Of a DNA stretch of 64,000 nucleotides, positions 1-11,400 are shown piece after piece; the stretch's first letter is position 1, and each line of letters starts with the position of its first letter. The notes under the pieces were generated by a model. The model made no database searches. It was not told the DNA's origin and saw only the letters and a list, made by a program, of their open reading frames with translations. The translations under genes and the position numbers were made by a program. Source of the DNA: Lenzites betulinus (taxonomy: Eukaryota; Basidiomycota; Agaricomycetes; Polyporales; Polyporaceae); NCBI GenBank assembly GCA_022264855.1, contig JABYQU010000021.1, positions 1 to 64,000 on the forward strand, given 5' to 3'.

Positions 1-2
1 CG

Positions 3-1920
3 GAGAACGCACGCGAGGGAGTAACGAGAACGAACACCTTCCTGCAACACTGGACGCCGAAGGCCACCGCTCTACCGCGCGACCTCAGAACAATGCTGGC
101 GGTGGCGAGGAAGTATGGACTGCGACAAGAGGGGCTGGCCTTCGAAAGAAGCATACTCAGGGACATGCCAATGTGGGGGCACGCCCAGACGAACGAGAGG
201 GATATGAGGAAACTCACGAGGAGGGCAGGGGCGACGAGGTGCCTGATAAAACACCACGGAGCCAGGACAGTGGGCGATTTCGAGGCCCTGGCAAGCCGAC
301 TGGGAGGACCAGAGCATAAACCAAACGCGAGATGCACGTGCCGAGGCTGCGAGCACGCCATCGCAGAACAGGCCTGTAGCAACCCCCACAGATGCTGGAC
401 GAAAGCAAAGCAGATGATGGACCTACTCCCGAAGAAGTGGGACCCGAGAGGCGAGCACCCAGAGGACTACGAGGACAAAGAAATGAGGGATGCGGTGGAG
501 GAGACGAAGCACCTGGACAGCGCCATACTTTTCGACAAAAGAATAACCACGCGGGAGCCCTAGCGGACACGTTCAGGATCTTCACGGAAGGCGAGGAGGC
601 GTGCAACGAGAAACTGGAAACAAGAACGAAAGAGGGTAGACGCACGATCAAAGCTTTCACAGACGGAGCGTGCGAGAAGAATGGGTTCGGCGACGCAAGA
701 GCAGGAGCAGGCGTCCATCTGGAGGGCGAAGAAGCAGGGGCAAGGTCAGTTAGAGTACCAGAGAACCTCGAGCAGACGAACCAAGTAGGGGAAGCAGTAG
801 CGATGCTACTGGCGACAAGAGCAGTAGGAGAAAGCGATAACCTAGTACAAGTGACAGACTCGAAAACAACGATGGACGCGCTGACGAAGAACGTCAAAAC
901 ACAGGAAGATGAGGGTACCTGCGATGCAAGAACAGAGAAGTCCTGAAGGCGACCGTGGCGGAGATGCGAGCAAGGCGAGCGTGGACGGCAATAGAATGGG
1001 TGAAAGGGCACTCAGGGGTCGAAGGCAACGAGGAAGCCGACAGGCTGGCAGGCATGGGAGCAGCAAAAGAACACGGTGACCCGATAGAGCTCGAGGTACC
1101 GAGGGAACTGCGGATAACAGGAGCGAAACTCCAGGCACTTACCCAGAAGCTGGCCTACAAAGCGATCAGAGAAATCAAAAATAGGAAAACAAAACCGAGG
1201 AGAGCAACGAACGAGGCAATGGAGAGGATAATTGGGGACGTGGAGACGGAATACGGTGTCAAACTCAAGCCGCAGTCAGTGTGGGAAGCGATAGAGGGGA
1301 AACACATCACCAAGGAATGCAGGCAGTTCTGGTGGAAAGTGATGAACGACGCCTTCATGGTAGGGAAGCACTGGCTGAGAGCGAAGATGCCAGACCAACT
1401 CAAGGAAAGAGCAACCTGTGCGAAGTGTGGAGTGCTGGAATCGATGGAGCACATCCTTCTCAACTGCGAAGCGACAGGCAGAAGTGAGATCTGGAGGCTG
1501 GTCGAAAGCACATGGAGAAGGACAGGAAACGAGTGGCCGGAACTTACGTGGGGTGTAATAATGGGCGCGCCGGCAGTAGTGATTAGAGACAACGATAGCG
1601 CCAGGAGACAGGAAGCGGAGAACCTGTGGAAGGCAATGGTGACCGAAGCAGCGTATGAGATATGGAAATTGAGATGTGAGCGGGTAATACAAAGAGAGGG
1701 TAGGGAGTTTAGCCAAAGCGAAGTAGCAAACAGGTGGTACGCGATGATGGACAGGAGGATCGCGCTAGACAGGAACATGACGGCGAAGTACCTGGGGAAA
1801 AGAAGCCTGAAGAAAGAACAAGTAAGAGCGATGTGGACGCCTGCCCTCTCGAAGGGAACACAAATAAACTGGGTAGAACAATACGGGGTTTTAGTGGGTA
1901 TTGAGCGAGTAACGGATTGA
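3..1920 (+). pseudogene. LINE ORF2 C-terminus with RNase H domain, frameshifted
   Basis: Three overlapping frames together spell one protein. Frame 3 (3 to about 560) carries a Cys-rich stretch (CTCRGC, then C..PHRC) followed by LPKKWDPR. Frame 2 (about 556 to 905) carries the first part of RNase H, with TDGAC, the Glu of VGEAVA and VTDSK. Frame 1 (about 910-1920) finishes it with WVKGHSG and EEADRLAG. The D-E-D-D catalytic residues and the active-site His are therefore all still recognisable. Downstream CAKCGVLESMEHILLNC matches the zinc knuckle common in fungal LINE and RNase H proteins. Two single frameshifts, near 556-561 and 905-912, make it a pseudogene. Preserved motifs suggest fairly recent decay. 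Confidence 0.88.
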
Positions 1921-2095
1921 AGAACTTACCGACTCCGAGTCCCACACAACGTGCGTAAAAGCATTTCCTCGTGGTGAAGAGACTAACACACGGAGGGGAC
2001 CGGGGAAAACCCTGGAAACCAACGTCAGATGTGCACAACGAGAGTTCATGACAAGCCTGAAGAGGACCATTGAACCTGTGTGTAAACGTCCCACC

Positions 2096-2118
2096 AAAAA
2101 AAAAAAAAAAAAAAAAAA
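2096..2118 (+). repeat. Poly(A) tail of the LINE copy
   Basis: An uninterrupted run of 23 A residues follows the RNase H-coding region and a 175-base 3' UTR. This is the expected mark of target-primed reverse transcription and sets the 3' boundary of the element. Confidence 0.9.
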
Positions 2119-4424
2119 TAGTACTATTAAGTAAGCCATGTACAAACAGCACCAGCGTCTACTACAACTACTATGAACCTTCAAGTTACTCAACCAACGC
2201 GCCATGTATTAGAGTGCCCCAGCTCGAGCTCCCCATAGTCCCGTCGTCGAACCCTAGCTGATCATGCTCCCCACGCAATTTTAGGCTGAGAACTATTGCC
2301 AGGAGCAAGCACGAGGCACAGTACTTGAGTCACGACATCATAACGATGGGCCAACGCTCCCGGAACTTTGCTCAAGTACCAAGTCCTCTAGACCAGCCAA
2401 GCCTTCTTCAAAGCTGCTTCGAAGGCGAAGGCCGCTTCCCACATTGACCCTTGCACGTAATGGACGTCGCACGCCGGACAAATAATAATCTACCGATGCC
2501 TGGCCGTGCCACCCCTGGTGGCCATTCATGTGATGTGAGTTCGCAGAGGTACGCCGTACACTCGCTACTCGCACGGCATCTATCTATCGCTACTGTCATT
2601 TTAGACTCATACTGAATGGATGCACGCGCGACCCTCTTCACTGGCAGGGCACAGTTGGAACGTCAGCTGAGTGTTGGGGACGCTCGAAGATATGCCCGTG
2701 TAAAAGCACTCTGCTTTCTCGAAGCTCCTGATCAGGAATGCGTCATGTACGACATCCGGAGAGAGCGTTCGCGAGCGTACCGCCGCTCACTGCGCGAATG
2801 GTCTTTCCTATTGGCAGCTACGCGGATATTGTGCGGTCGGTCGCTGTCACGGTGGACGTTTGCGTCGACCACGATCGCGCACGGCGCACAGTCCACACAC
2901 CCGCGTTGCGAATTGCATCCAAAACAAGCACCCCGCTTTCAGCTGCATGCCAGAAGCCTGTGCCGCGACAGGTGTGTGTCTCCCATCCACGCCGACGGGC
3001 GCTAGGCTAGCGTGCATCCCAGACACGAGCACGCAGTATGCACAGTCTATCGGACACTGCGACTGGGCTCTTCAGGCCGCGTCCGGACCGCGTCGGAAGC
3101 TCAGGCTGTCTACATACGCTCGATACGCCGCCGCGCCCCGCATCATCTCCTTGGCTCGCCACTTACAAACACAGGATTCTCCGAGCACCGATACCAGCAA
3201 CGAAACGCTGCTGCTCTTGCCCGAGGCATCCACGCCAGGCGTCCTACCCCCGCAGACCACCCAGCCGCCGCGCCCTATCCACCGCGAACTGTATTGGCTC
3301 CCCAATCTCCCTTGACAGTACGTACCATCTTACGTACCTCCTCCGAAGCCCACGCGTGCGCTCCCGTGCATTGAGTACTAGATACAGGGCCCACACACCG
3401 GTACACATTCGCAATCTGCACGCCGTCTACGCGTCGGGCGCGGCATCTGATCGCGCTCCCGAAGCCTCTCGCGCTGCATTCAATGCGCATCGCAGAACGC
3501 GCTCCCGGGCGCGCGTAGGGCGTTCGGTAGCTGTTCACGACATGCGACAGGCACCCTGTCGCGTCGGACGCGCTGGCACACGCGACCTGCAAGTTGCAAC
3601 TCACCCGGCCCGGGTCGACGGACGCCGTGCGGGTGCAGGTGTGAGCCCCGGGCGTGCATCTGCGTCGTGCGATCGGAGAGTTGGCCCCGGGAGTGGCGCT
3701 GCATAGTACATACTATATTCCAGCAGTTCTTCCCAGGGGGGCAACGGTACGCGTACCTCCGACGAGCAGTGAGACAACAGCTGACCTGCAGCGGCCACCC
3801 GTTCAACATTCCACATAGAGAAGGGGGTATGTATAGACACCCGTACCCAAGGCCCTGGAACCTGGCGTCACACGCCCCACACGCTGAAGACTCAAGACTC
3901 AATTGCGTCGAGAGAGCATCACGGGCACACGCCTCGTCGGGGATGGAGCAGGCGTCCCCGCACGCCAACTCAATTGCGCACATCTTTCCACCCAGGCACG
4001 CGATCGAGCAGCAGGCAGCGAGCAGCACGACTGAGATGCAGGGATGTATTGTAGGACTACGCTGAGCGCGGCGGCTAGCAGCAAGGTAGTAAAGTTTGGG
4101 ATCGTGCGTCCGCGGGCGACGACGCGCCGGTAGGTATGCGTATGCAGTGCGTGTGTGTGATGTACATCCCTCGCGCCGGCCCGGCGGAGGGTCTGGGGTA
4201 ACCAGAGGAGAGAGAGCAGCAGCAGGGAAACCAAAAGAGGAACAGCGAAGGGGAGGGCGTAATATACATGTCTCGCAGCGTGTCTGCGGCGGGCGTGAGA
4301 GCGTGAGGGGGACGTACAATGTGAATGGGGGGCAGAGGAGAGGGGGGAGGGGGCGCCCACGCGCGATAGCAAGAACGTCAAGAGGGGTGAGAGGCTCGGA
4401 AGCGCACAGGGCGAGGCGGGGCCC
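2119..4424. other. Intergenic, no gene recognised
   Basis: About 2.3 kb lies between the LINE tail and the stop codon of the sugar transporter. Several open frames exist, the longest being 279 codons at 3480-4319 on the minus strand. None has a recognisable domain, a convincing splice pattern or sensible composition, and they overlap one another on both strands. I see no gene or RNA here. Confidence 0.6.
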
Positions 4425-6524
4425 TTAGACCTTCACGCCGGGATCCGAGCTCTTCTCGTCGTAGTCTTCATGGCGGACATCTGTGATGCGTTGGGTCACC
4501 TGCGCGAGGTTCGCCGCCTCGTCGCCGTCGAAGAGCGCCGCAGTCTCCTCGAGCGTGCGGTTCCGCGTCTCGACGACGAAGAAGTACAGGAATACGACCT
4601 CGAACGCAAGGAACGCGCAGTAGACGATCTGCAGAGGGAAGGCGCACACGCGTCAGCCCGTGGGTACGGAAGCATGTTATAGGGTAGAGGGGGACGCACG
4701 TAGTACTTCCATGCGATGTTTGCGAGCGCGATGGGGTTCACGTATTGGTTGAAGATGAGCGCGACGGAGATCGTCAGGTTGAAGATGTTGAAGCCCTTCG
4801 CACGGAGCGAGTACGGCAGGATCTCGAGCGTGTACGACACGATGAGCGGCGTGAACGCCAGACTGTGAAGAAACGGTCTTGTCAGCGCGCTGATTGCAAG
4901 TCGGGACAGGCACAGGGACGTACTCGTAGAACGCATAGAAGAGGAAGATGAACGCGATGACGGCGTGCGCGGCGGACGCCGACTGGTGCAGAGCGTACTG
5001 TGCAGAGCAAATTGTCTGGAGCGTGAAGAACAAGAGCATGCCCGCGGCGGAGGTGAGGAACAGGAAGCGACGACCCCAGCGGTCGACCTGGAAGGACGCG
5101 AACACGGCCCAGAACAGATTCCAGATGGCGAGAATACCGGTGATGAGCAGCTGGATGGTGGGGTCGGTGATGCCGATGGTGTCGAACACCTTGTTGAGGT
5201 AGTACGAGACAAGGCCGTTTCCGGACCACTGCGAGAACCAGGCGATGGCAATGATGATGACCATGCGCTTGCGGTTGCCCTTGGTGGCCACGAGAGCCTT
5301 CCAGCCGACATTCTTCGAGACTGCAGAAGGCATGACGTCAGATGACGCTGCGCGTACATGTATAACCAATACGTACACTCGCGGTCGAGGTTGATCGCAG
5401 CCTTGATTTCCTCAAACTCGTACTGGACGAGCGGATCTTGCTCGTCGCCGTCTGCGTGGTAGTAGGCGAGCGTGTGCAACGCTTGGCTGTCCTTGCCCTT
5501 GCTGATGAGGTAACGAGGCGACTCGGGCACGAACCAGATGAGGAAGAACTGGAAGACGGAGGGGATTGCCTGGAGGAGAGAGGGAATACGCCATGACCAG
5601 TTGCTCGCGATGTTCTGAGTGCCGAACGCGGTCCATGAAGCGCTGGAGGAAAGAATCAGCGAACTGCGTGCTTGACAGCAAATATCGAAACTGACATGAT
5701 GTTACCAGAGTACCAGAGGGTGTTGTAGAGGGAGGTCAGCTGAGGGCGGTAGGTAGGGTACGAGACCTCCGTAACCAGCATGGGCGCAGCGTTCGCTATT
5801 GATAGAATGACCGCGTGAGAAACAGACAGGAGGTGTCATGAGGAGATGCTGAACTTACAGGCAATGCTCAGACCAAAACCGAGGAGGAAACTGTCGGGCG
5901 CATCAGACAGAGTGTCTTCCCGGTATCAATCTCGGCTCACCGTGCACCAATAAACTGGTTGATGTTTTGGCAGGCAGTCTGGAGGCCGGCACCTGCAAGC
6001 ATGCAGATAGCACCGAGCCAAATACTGGGGCGACGACCGATGCCATCGGAGAGGTAGGGGGCGAAGGGGTAGCCGGCCAAGGAACCAATGTTCTACAACG
6101 CAGCATGAATACACAAGACCTGATGGAATGCAGAAGGGAGATGGCGAACATACCTGGATGGCGTTCAAGAGACCGAGCTTGCCACCTTGGGGGTTGTTGA
6201 AGAAATCCTTCCACTGATGCATAGACTGCAGACTGTTCATCAAACTGCCATCGTAACCGTTTGTTGAGGAGGTGATGAGCCTGGGAAGGAGAAGTGAGTA
6301 AATCTCCGACGCCAAGAGAAGCGGGGGAAGGGGTGACTGACAGAAGGACCATCCATGCGTGGAGGGTGATGAGTCTTGGAGAAACATCGCGGAATGAGCT
6401 CGGTGTCTGTGTGTAACATGAGAGGGACGGCGTACCTCCGGTTGTTGTACCACTTCCTGTTGGGGTCCACAACGTGCATGAAGCCATCTCCGGAGGAGGC
6501 ATGAGCTACAGCGCCGACGGCCAT
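4425..6524 (-). CDS. MFS sugar transporter (lactose-permease-like sugar porter)
   Basis: A twelve-helix plasma-membrane sugar porter, probably a proton-coupled importer of hexose or disaccharide. About ten exons splice into one frame from ATG at 6524 (MAVGAVAHASSGDG). Family marks in order: NGYDGSLMNSLQ in TM1; GYPFAPYLSDGIGRRPSI, the loop-2 motif of sugar porters; the PESPRYL signature after TM6; QWSGNGLVSYYLN in TM7; VDRWGRRFLF; and the closing ETRNRTLEETAALFDG. Introns are 50-70 nt with GT-AG ends, for example 5330-5385 and 4882-4940. The spliced length of about 530 residues matches the family. Similarity to fungal lactose-permease-like porters is clear, but the substrate cannot be read from sequence. 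Confidence 0.93.
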
Positions 6525-6610
6525 GGTGAGCTGGCTTGGAGAGGAGGGCTAGGTGTCGGGAGCAGGAACGAGCTGGGAGAAGCTGGAGAGGAGAGAAGGA
6601 GCGTGGAGGC

Positions 6611-6616
6611 TTTATA
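6611..6616 (-). promoter_or_regulatory. TATA box of the sugar transporter
   Basis: TATAAA on the minus strand lies 87 bases upstream of the ATG at 6524 and is followed by a pyrimidine-rich stretch typical of fungal transcription start regions. Confidence 0.6.
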
Positions 6617-8485
6617 GACCAGAGAGCGGGAGCGGGCCAGGTGACTGACAATGGACGAAAGAGGACGGTTTCTCCATGGATTCCCCAGTTTCCCCGTCCG
6701 TTTGATTGCCCCGCACTCGATCCACGCCGCCCATTGGTCCCCGACGACCAGCCTCTCGAGCCAGGCACGCTTCCCCACACCACCGACCCTCGCCAGCGAT
6801 CGTCTGCTCGTCTACGCGACGCCCACCGCGCTCACAACAAACATAGGCACGCGTTCTCCGTTTGATAGAAATTTAGGCGTCCCGAATCTGGTCGGTTCTC
6901 TTCTCAGCGCGACACCGAGTCCAAGCTCGAAACATTGCGCGCCCCGAGCCCGTGATTCGGCCAGACCCAGCCGCCGTCGAGGTCCGAAGCGTCGCATGCA
7001 GTTGTGTCGCCAGGCTGTGTCGCCAGCGTGTCCGCCTCTGGTTTCTGAGCAGCGCCGCTCCATTCCGCGCAGTATTCGTCAAGACCCGCGCCGTCGGAAC
7101 ACGGCGGGGGCCGCGGTGGTTGAGGGAGGAGGAGAAAGTGTGACCTCGGTGCGTGTGGTCGGGCGCCTGGGCCTGATCTGATCGCGGTGTCCGAATTAGG
7201 TTAATAAGAATGATCCCAGCGCGCACTCCGCACAAATGTTTACCACCCCAGTGACCCCACGGGGCGCGGGCGGGCCTGGGGTAGTGGGCGGTGGTTCGCG
7301 AAGGCTCACAACCACCTCCCCGTCGTCCGCACAGGTCCGCGCGGCGGCCGGTAGCACCGCGTCATGTTCAGTCCAAAATAGCAGACATACGGACGGGATC
7401 ACACGTCCAGGGCGGACCGGCTAGAGGAGCGTTGTTGTGTTCGTCGGCCTCGGTCACCTGGGCCTGCCTGTCGTGTACCAACCTCCCTTCCCACGCACCC
7501 GCTAGTCCTCCGCACAAGTTCCGCGCGCCGGCGCGGTGCGGTATACCGTACATGCAGGAACGTCCCCCGACTCGCCAAGCCCCTCGGCACCTTTCCAGCC
7601 CGCCGCCGCGCCCGCCACCGTTCGTATCTGTTGTGCCAGGAGCCGCTGCGGGCCGCCCACAGGGGCGGCTGAATGTTCGCGCCCCCGCCCCCGCCCCGGG
7701 GCCGCCGCAGAGCGTCCCCGCCCCCGCGCAGAAATCCTGGAGAAACCCCGCAGCGCCCTGCGCCACCACTGTGCTGCTCGCGAGACGCCAGATGGCGCGA
7801 CGCTTGAATGTGCGGGGTCGGGCGGGCCAGGACTGTGCCATCTCGACAAACATTTCGCCGGAGCTGGGAGCGTATGTTGCCTTCAAGTTTCGTGGGCTTT
7901 GGTATCCGAGTCGCGACGAGGACCACGCACTGTGAGTTCTTCCGACGCTTTCTCTGATTCGGACTCAGGCTGCACACCGTGGCGTAAACACGACCTAACG
8001 CCCTGGTGAAGACCCGATCCTCCATGGGATGCACATGGGTAGATTGCGGGATAGCGGGCATCTAGATTGTCAGGGGTCCGGGCGACCTTCGGGACTTTTA
8101 TCCCTCTGGTGGTGAAATTCGCACGGAGAAACTGCACGGAGGGGGACGTAATACTGCTGGCGCTGCCTGCCAACAAACCGCAGTATGATTGTGGAGAGGC
8201 GTTCAAGTTAGGCTTTCGGATCGTCTTGGAGAGTTCAAGTGGAGAAGACGGAATAGGTGGGAGTGGGATTCGATTAGGCAGGAGATGATCCACGTGTGTA
8301 CGTAGCAGCTAGTGTTCTATGTACAGTTCCGGATCCAAAAGCACGATCAGCAGAGGGGAAAACAGGAAGAAGGAGAGTAAGGCACCATGGCAAACGGTAA
8401 ATTCAAGCAGCAAGGAGCGAAGCGCAACACACCGTAAACAAATAAACGATCGTCCAGCCCCACACCTCCGCGGAGCCCACGCAAA
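6617..8485. other. Intergenic, sugar-transporter upstream region and ATG11 3' flank
   Basis: About 1.9 kb. The part near 6617-7200 is presumably the upstream control region of the sugar transporter. The stretch 7240-7940 is C/G-rich and carries overlapping long frames on both strands, which I treat as composition artefacts. No domain, RNA or repeat was recognised. Confidence 0.5.
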
Positions 8486-11400
8486 CTACTCCGCGCCGTC
8501 CGCCGTCGACGGCTCCGCCTCTGGTATCGGACTCGAGTTTCCAGCCCCGCGCGCGACGGGCGACGTCGCCGCAGACGGGGGCGACCGCTCCACGCCCTCC
8601 TCCTCCTCAAACTCAAGCTTCCGCCTCCGCCCAAACCCGATCCCCCAGCTCCCGGCAAAACTCGCCAGCCGGCTCGTCGCGGACGGCCCGGCGCTCGCCC
8701 CGGCCCCGAGCCCGAGCCCCGCGAGCGCGCTCGACGACGTCGTCGCCGCCGCAGACGGCAGCCCGCTGATGGAGCTGCGCTTCTGCGCGAGGATCGAGTG
8801 CGACGTCGTCCGCCGACGCGTCTGCGCGAGCAGGCTCGCCATCCCGCCCGTCGGCGAGTCTTCTGGGGACGGGATGCGCGAGCCCGCGAGCGCCCCGGGC
8901 ATGCCGATCGTGTCTGAGCCCCCCGAGCCCGAGCCTGAGGAGGGGGTGGACGCGAGTGCAGGGGATGCCTGTTCCGAAATAGCGGTCGTCGGCATCGCCT
9001 TCGCGGCTGCCCCTGCGGTGGAGACGCCAAACGGGATCCTGCCCACTGAGAAGCGGGAGGAGGTCGAGCCACGGGACGCACGCGATCCAGGGCGGAGCGG
9101 CGACGGCTGGGTGGGAAGGTGGCTATTTTGAGGCGGCGCCCCGGCGCTGGGCCGTGTCGGAGAGGCAGGCGGAGGTGGCGGGGAAGCCGTGGGAGACGCG
9201 TCTGGGGATGGCTTCGCGCTCTCAGACGGGGTCGCAGGACGCGGCAGCGACAGGTCGTCCGTCTCTGATGCCGACGCGGCAGCCTGCTCGGCAGGCCCAG
9301 CTTGTGCGAGGAGACGCGAGAGCGACGACGGCCCTGCGGTGGGAGAGGAGCTGGGGCGCGCGCGCGGGAAGAGGCGCGACGTCGGGGGACGTGTCACACT
9401 GAACGATTCTTCCACCTCCGGCTCCGGCGGACCTATGGGTATGGGCGCCGAGGCCTCAGCCACTGGGGCGGGCTGGGGTGGCGTATCTGACAGGCATTCG
9501 GCCGCTGGAAGCTTCTTGGTCGATTCCCGCCGCTTCGAGGTATATGCAGGCTGGGTCCAGTCCTCCACCTCGAGCATGTAGTATTTTACCCCGTCGCCTA
9601 GCCCGTATGGATTCGAGCTCGGGTCCTGCGAAATTCCGTCCGAAAGCAGCCGTGGTCAGCTCTAGACGACTCTCCCGAGACAGCCAGTCCACACAGGCGC
9701 CATGATACGCACCTTGGAGTCCACTACCCGCTCGGTGATAGACGTGATCCGTGCAACAATCCACTCGCGCGTCTTCAGCTGCTCCGCAAGGTGTCCGGTA
9801 GCTTGCAGGAAATAGTGTGGGAAAGATACTGGACGCAGGGGATGATTATCACCACCGGGGAGAATTGTCGGACGTCAGGGCCTGGGTAAATTACCGATCA
9901 TCACCGCACCCAGACTCACCGTTAAACGCGGCCCACGGCTTCGAGACGGAGTTGCGAGTGGGGAGGAACAGGGCGAGATCGTTCTTGGCGAAGTTCCTGA
10001 ACGAAATCTTACCCTTTGCGCGTTCGCGGTAGTCCTTGCACTGCTTCTGCCACTTGCGAATCGTCGACCCAGCTTTGCCGATAGCTTCGAGGAAATGGTC
10101 GTGGTCGAACGCCCGCAAAGCCTCGAGCGCACCAACTGGGTCTGACGGGTCGATAGGCAGCGGCTCGCCCGAGAGCGGGACAATGGCGTGACGCCCGTTG
10201 CTGTGAATCGAGTCGGCCAGGTTTGTAGCGGTGGCATTCTTGTTGGCGGGGTGCGTTATCATGGTCTGCACCGCCGTGAGTGCCTTCACATGTGCGTTGC
10301 GGAACGCGAGCGCGACGTCCAGCAACTGCGCGACGAGCCTTTCGCTCTCCTCCAGCCGATGCTCGTACTCTGACTGAGACGCCCGTCCGGCGCGAAGATC
10401 CTCCCGGACGGCCCGCTCATCGCGCCGAGCGTCCCGCAGTTCGTGCTCGACGCGTTGTAACTCCTCCCGGAGGCCGACAGCGTCTGCGTTTGCCATCTCC
10501 GCCTGCGCGCGCGCGTCCTTGAGTTGGCGTTCCGTGTTCTCCAACGCCGCCCGCAGCTCTGAGAACTGATGCTCCAGCACCGCACGATCGCCGTCGGCCT
10601 CCGCGATGTGGTCGCGCAGAAGCCGATCGTGCTCGGACGCCTGAGCGCGAAGGAGGCGGTCCTTCTCCTTGCTTGCCTCGACGAGTGCCTGTCTCACCAC
10701 ATCGCTTTCCGAGCGAGCTGTCTGGATTTGCGCCTCCAGATCCTCGCCGCGCGACCTGGCTTCTTCTAGACGGCGCAGAGTGTTCGTCTGCTCCTCCAGG
10801 AGTGTGGCGACTTTCTCCGCGTTGCGTGCCTCTAGCGACTTAACGGCCTCGAACTCCTCCTGGACCTGGGACAACTTCTGCCGCAAATGATCAGCGATGC
10901 GTGCCTGCTCGGTAGCCTCCGCCAGTGCGTCTGCGAGTTTTTCGCCCTTCGAGCCCGCTTCGGCCGTCATCTCCGTGTTGCGTTCGTCGAGGATCCGCCG
11001 CGCGTTCGCCTCGCTTTCAAGCTGTGCACGAGCAGAGTGCAGGTCACGCTCCAGTTGGCCACGGGCTGTTTCGGCGACCCGCAGTGAGTCGCGCAACTGG
11101 TGTATCTCCGCCTCGAGCGCGGCACGGCCGTGTTCGTGCTGGGCGTCTGCGTCCGTCTTCTGCTGCCGCAGTTCCTGCAATTGAGCGGTCACCTCTGCAT
11201 ACACCTGATCGTCCTCTGTAGCTTAGAAGTCAATACAGAATCAGCCTCATGATACACTGCACGAAGTCAATAGAGGGAAACTTACCTCTGCGTCGGTGAC
11301 TGAGCAGTCGAGAAGACGAGAGCACTTCAAGGCGATCAGCGCCGACGGACATTCAGTGGGCGAGTACACTCACGGGATCGTTCAGCAATCCTATCGAACC

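Larger units (their letters stand above)
1..2118 (+). mobile_element. 3' portion of a decayed non-LTR (LINE) retrotransposon
   Basis: The segment has the features of the 3' end of a fungal LINE: a cysteine-rich region, an RNase H domain, a C-terminal CxxC..H..C knuckle, a short 3' UTR (1921-2095) and a pure A tail of 23 bases (2096-2118). The reading frame is already open at base 3, so the reverse transcriptase and 5' end lie outside the window. No target-site duplication can be tested because the left end is missing. Sequence after the A tail is unrelated. The coding frame is broken twice, so this copy is not autonomous. The family (for example a Tad-like clade) cannot be assigned without the reverse transcriptase. 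Confidence 0.9.

Noticed and set aside
3480..4319. 279-codon minus-strand open frame
   Set aside because: It overlaps open frames on the other strand in GC-rich sequence, shows Cys/Pro/Arg-rich composition without domains, and has no splice or promoter support.
7291..8061. Overlapping frames of about 160-220 codons on both strands
   Set aside because: Mutually overlapping, C/G-biased, Pro/Arg/Ala-rich and without homology signals.
8319..9131. 270-codon plus-strand frame
   Set aside because: Antisense to the Ser/Pro-rich C-terminus of ATG11, whose frame is confirmed by the Atg11 domain immediately upstream.
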